Source: Antilocapra americana (Eukaryota; Chordata; Mammalia; Artiodactyla; Antilocapridae). Taken from it: a DNA stretch of 64,000 nucleotides. Shown piece by piece: positions 60,497-64,000 of this stretch. The stretch spans positions 35,916,225-35,980,224 of the forward strand of contig ML660772.1 of assembly GCA_007570785.1 (NCBI GenBank), read 5' to 3'. Under the pieces are notes generated by a model. That model saw nothing but the letters and a program-made list of their open reading frames with translations, did not search any database and was not told where the DNA came from. Made by a program: the position numbers and the translations under genes. Numbering within the stretch: position 1 is the first letter of the stretch; every line of letters begins with the position of its first letter.

Positions 60497-60960
60497 TAGT
60501 TTCTCAGGACAACCATAACAGATTTCTACAAATTGAGTGGTTTATAACAACAGAAATTTATTCTCTGACTATTCTGAAGGTTAGAGTCTGGAATCAGTGT
60601 CAGCAGTAACCAATTCCCTCAGAAGTCTGTGGGGGAAATCCTTCCCTGTCTTCTCATAACTTCTGGTGTTTGCTAGTAATTCTTGGCATTCCTTGGCTTG
60701 TAGTAGATACATCAGTTTAATCTCTGCCTTTGTATTTACAAGGTATTCTCTTCTGTGTGTCTGTGTCTGTAAATGTCTCTGTCTCTAGATTCCCTTCCTC
60801 TTAAAGGACATCAATTGTATTGGATTACAGCTCACCCAATTCACTGTGACCCCACCTTAACTTGATTATATTTTCAAAGACCTTATTTCAAAACATGGTC
60901 ATATTAACATGTTTTGGGTGGACATGAATTGGAGGGGGCACAATTTATCCTGATATAGCG
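60497..60960 (-). repeat. MLT1-type LTR, reverse
   Basis: Read in reverse: ttgagtggtttataacaaca, gaaatttattctctgac, and at the far end ggagggggcacaatttatcc. This is a MaLR LTR opposite in orientation to that at 59275. A further antisense L1 scrap follows to about 61050. Confidence 0.65.
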
Positions 60961-61459
60961 TATATATGACTTAGCATAATGTTTTCAAGGTCCACATTAT
61001 AACATATATCTGTGCTTCATTCCCTTTTATGCTGAATAAGCTGTGGTATTGATTTCAGAAGTTTTTAGGAGGTGGCAGGACCCGTTATAAGACTGCTTTA
61101 ACTGTGAGCTGGAGAAGTGGCAGGAAGGATGGAGGAAAGAGGATGCATTCAAAATTTATTGTCAATTAGAATCAGTAGGATTTGGTGACTGTATACGAAG
61201 AACAAGGGGACAGAGGAGTCAAAGATACTGTGACAAGAGCTTTAGAAGAGGAAAATATTTTGAGGGAACAGAGATAAGTTTTGTTTTGCATGAAGTCTGA
61301 AATGTCTGAGGAACATCCATGTCCAGATAAGGTGGAAAGCTCCCAGAGAGTCCTGAGCTATCAGTTTAGCTTTAGAAACCATCTTCCTAAGAGGTGATAA
61401 TGAATATATTAAAGGAATGATATTGCCACTCTTGCCGAATAGTCAGGTGGGTCCAGCTG

Positions 61460-62110
61460 GTTGCTGCTGAAAAGACAATAAACAGGCCAGGTTAGTGGAA
61501 AGGAAGGTTTACTTTATTTTAGATGCCAGCAACTGGTGGGGGTGGGGGGAGGGCACATCTGTCCAAAGGCTGACTCCCCACAACTGGCAACCAGTGGAGC
61601 AAGAGTCTTCACAGACAGAAGGAGGGGGCTACATGCAGAAATAGCAGTAATCTCTGACAGTCATCTTCAAATTGGTCATAGGCGGTCTGACAAGTGTCAT
61701 CTTGATTGTTTGAGGTACTGTTAATCTTCGGTTCCAGGGTCGGTTTGTTTCATTTCTTTGAGGCCAGTTCTCAGAATTGTGACTGCTCATGTCCTGGGTA
61801 CAGTCTGGTAATCACGAAGTTAACTTCTCCACCCGGGGTTTTAGTATCTATAATATAGCTTACAGGATATGGCTCAGAATATTATCTATAGCCCTCAAGA
61901 AGGAACTTAAGGTCCTTGACTTGGCTTAATGACTATATTATTATTATTTTAGCTGCCTTTGACTTTTTTCCTTTGTTTCCACATTTCTCTGATTAAACTT
62001 ATTCTTTGACTAAAGTTTTCCAAGGACAAAAGATAGGCAGAAGACATGGGGTTGGGGGTGGGGGCAAGGACCATAGAATCCTGCTCCATTTTACCACGGA
62101 AAATGGATAG
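61460..62110. repeat. unclassified, possibly LTR-like sequence
   Basis: A G-rich tract at 61537-61552, followed by sequence of moderate G+C unlike the flanks. The overall look suggests an LTR in reverse orientation, but I cannot name a family. Confidence 0.25.
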
Positions 62111-62295
62111 GCTGAAGAGATCAGTTGGCCTTGTGGAATGACTGTTCTTTTAGAAAGCCACAAAAAAAAAGGAAGCAATCAAGGTGCCTGAGAAATAATG
62201 ATCAAAGAAGCAGGAGACTTGGAAGAGATCAATGTCTCAAAAATCTTGCACTGAATTATAACCTAAGATAATATTAGTAGTAACAGCAATAATAA

Positions 62296-62512
62296 TGAAA
62301 ATAAATTCATTTTATAATACTTCCTATATGTCAGTCACTGTTCTGAGGACTTTACCTATATGAAGACACTTAATACTTATACAGCCCTATTGAGGTAAAT
62401 CTGATCTCAATTTTTCAGAAGAGGGAATGGAGACACAGAAAGTAAAGGCACCTGCTCAAAGTCACCTACCTTGGCAGGGCTGGAATTCAAATGCTGGAAA
62501 CAGCTCTGAAAT
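62296..62512 (-). repeat. MIR SINE
   Basis: Contains gtcagtcactgttctgagga ... tgctcaaagtcacctacctt, a recognisable MIR body. Confidence 0.65.
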
Positions 62513-62544
62513 TCATGCTTTCAGTCATTACTTTCTAACACATT

Positions 62545-62745
62545 TTGTAGAAGTTTTCTGTGCCCTGACACTTTTCTAAGTACCTTACATTCATTAATTT
62601 CGTGTAATCCTCACTATAACTTTTTGAGGTAAGTACTATTGTCTCCATTTTATAGGTGAGGAAACTGAAGTACAGAAAGGTTGGGTAAACAGTCCAAGAT
62701 TATACAGCCACTAGGTGGGTGGTCAGAATTCACAGCAGACTCTCT
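62545..62745 (-). repeat. MIR SINE, second tandem copy
   Basis: Contains ttataggtgaggaaactgaa and agtccaagattatacagcca. Two MIRs lie 33 bases apart in the same orientation. 62746-63377 shows nothing recognisable. Confidence 0.7.
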
Positions 62746-63377
62746 GGCTCTGGAATGGGGCTCAGGTTCAGCTTAGGGAAGTGTGACACCCACACAGGCA
62801 CTCACTCCCTAGAGGGATACTTGCTTCTCCCGTGTGTTTCACACTGTCACCCCCCTCTCTAAAGCACTCCGTTGCAAAGCAGATTTCATCTTCCGATTAG
62901 TAAATCAGACTCAGAATAAACCTCCATTCATTTTTACAGGTTAATCACAAGCTTCACTTCATTCCTGTCCAGATAAGAAATGGGTCATTTGATTTTGTCT
63001 GAAAAGATTTGGTAACTCCCCCAGGGTGACTTCCTGGAGTGGGTCAAAAAGCCACCTACCTTCTTTGTTAATGACCACAGTGTTCTGCTTGGTTCACTGA
63101 TGACAGGAGACCGGTAAAACAAAGAGGGCAGGAAACCAGCAGTATCCGAGAAATAAATATTACTCAAATTTAGGCTCCCCTTAGTTCCTGGGTGGTTTTT
63201 TTGTTTGTTTTGCTTTGCTTTGTTTTAACTTTTAAGCTTTGATTTAGACGTTAGTGATGATTAACTAATACAGTTTATTTTACCAGTACCTCTGATGATG
63301 CTATATTTGTGGGGAACTTGTTTCAAATTTAATATTATCATATCATTATAATTCTTGCTTATTTTCTATAGTGTAAT

Positions 63378-64000
63378 ACTGGGTTGGCCAAAATGTTCCT
63401 TTGGATTTTAAGTAAAAATGAAAGACACATTTTTCATTTTCACCAAGAATTTTATTGAACAACATAGTCATCATTTTGTTCCACTACCTTCTGCCATTTT
63501 CCAAGCAATTTCATCTTTTTGAGAAAAGAACTATACCAGGTTTCTTTTATGGTATTCCAGGGTATTGACATTTTTTCCATTAAGAGAATTTTGTAAAGAC
63601 CGAAATAAACAGATATCCGAAAGTGCAATGTCTGGTGAATATAGCTGATAAATCAGAACTTCCCAGCCAAGTTGTAACTATTTTTACCTGGTCATCAAAG
63701 AAACATATGGTCTTGCATTATCCTGATGGAAGACAATGCATTGTCTGTGACTAATTCTGGACACTTTTCTGAGTGCTGCTTTCAGTTGGTCAAATTGGGA
63801 ACAATACTTACTAGAATTAATCATTTGGTTCTCCAGAAGGAGCTCATGATAAGGGATTCCTTTCCAATACCATCATGTACACAACATATCTTTGGATGAA
63901 CACTGGCCTAGTAGTGGTTAGTTGTCTTTAACTTCATTCAAGACAGTTTTTTAGATTGTATTGTGACAGCTATCATTTCAGCATGCATTAAAAAACTTAT
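63378..64000 (-). mobile_element. mariner-type DNA transposon, runs off the window
   Basis: The terminus gggttggccaaaatgttcct is the inverted repeat common to ruminant mariners. Read on the minus strand the body gives degraded mariner transposase C-terminal text: near 63660-63600 a frame resembling the YSPD motif region, with later stops. At least 620 bases are present; the other terminus lies beyond 64000. No intact transposase. Confidence 0.75.

Noticed and set aside
58091..64000. First exon of CFTR on the plus strand
   Set aside because: Expected neighbour by mammalian gene order, but no recognisable CFTR exon 1 sequence or second CpG-rich promoter is present.
1..64000. CRISPR arrays, phage genes or a prokaryotic-type operon
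   Set aside because: No regularly spaced repeats and no dense coding; composition, splice structure and repeats are mammalian throughout.

Overview
The window is nuclear DNA from a ruminant, most likely a bovid. The evidence is its interspersed repeats: BovB (RTE) LINEs, many tRNA-derived Bov-tA/Bov-A2 SINEs, ruminant-type L1, CHR-type artiodactyl SINEs and a mariner, over an older mammalian layer of MIR, L2, L1M, Tigger, MER and MLT1. No prokaryotic or viral gene system and no RNA gene was found.

One host gene is supported. It runs on the minus strand and is the 5' three quarters of ASZ1 (GASZ: ankyrin repeat, SAM and basic leucine zipper protein 1), a germ-cell piRNA-pathway protein of the mitochondrial outer membrane and nuage. 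Ten exons were placed to the base by reading the minus strand: 57898-57794, 57387-57288, 47540-47418, 42929-42818, 7892-7781, 7238-7104, 5780-5656, 3799-3724, 2744-2688 and 1529-1420. All have AG/GT borders and join in frame for 1055 coding bases (351 codons plus 2 bases) without a stop or frameshift. They encode the acidic N-terminus, the ankyrin repeats and the SAM domain. The leucine-zipper and membrane-anchor exons lie beyond position 1.

Right of exon 1 is a CpG-rich head (about 57780-58090) with two NRF1-like palindromes and E2F-like sites, then about 6 kb of intergenic DNA with no gene recognised. In mammals the neighbour on this side is CFTR; it is not in the window.

The introns are mostly transposon sequence. 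Intron 4 (about 35 kb) holds antisense L1s, a Tigger-type MITE, old L1M/L2/MIR and a stack of nested BovBs at 28.2-33.5 kb. A second BovB (39.2-42.2 kb, plus) and a third (43.4-46.1 kb, minus) face each other across exon 4. Intron 2 holds a nearly complete L1 (48.55-54.63 kb) with a 12-bp target-site duplication and an apparent 3' transduction. Two runs of exactly 400 N (31716-32115, 44344-44743) both fall in BovB and both end at the same BovB base.

No undescribed biological system was found. The observations most worth checking are the inverted BovB pair around exon 4, the L1 transduction, the paired assembly gaps, and a SINE lodged just upstream of the exon 10 branch point.
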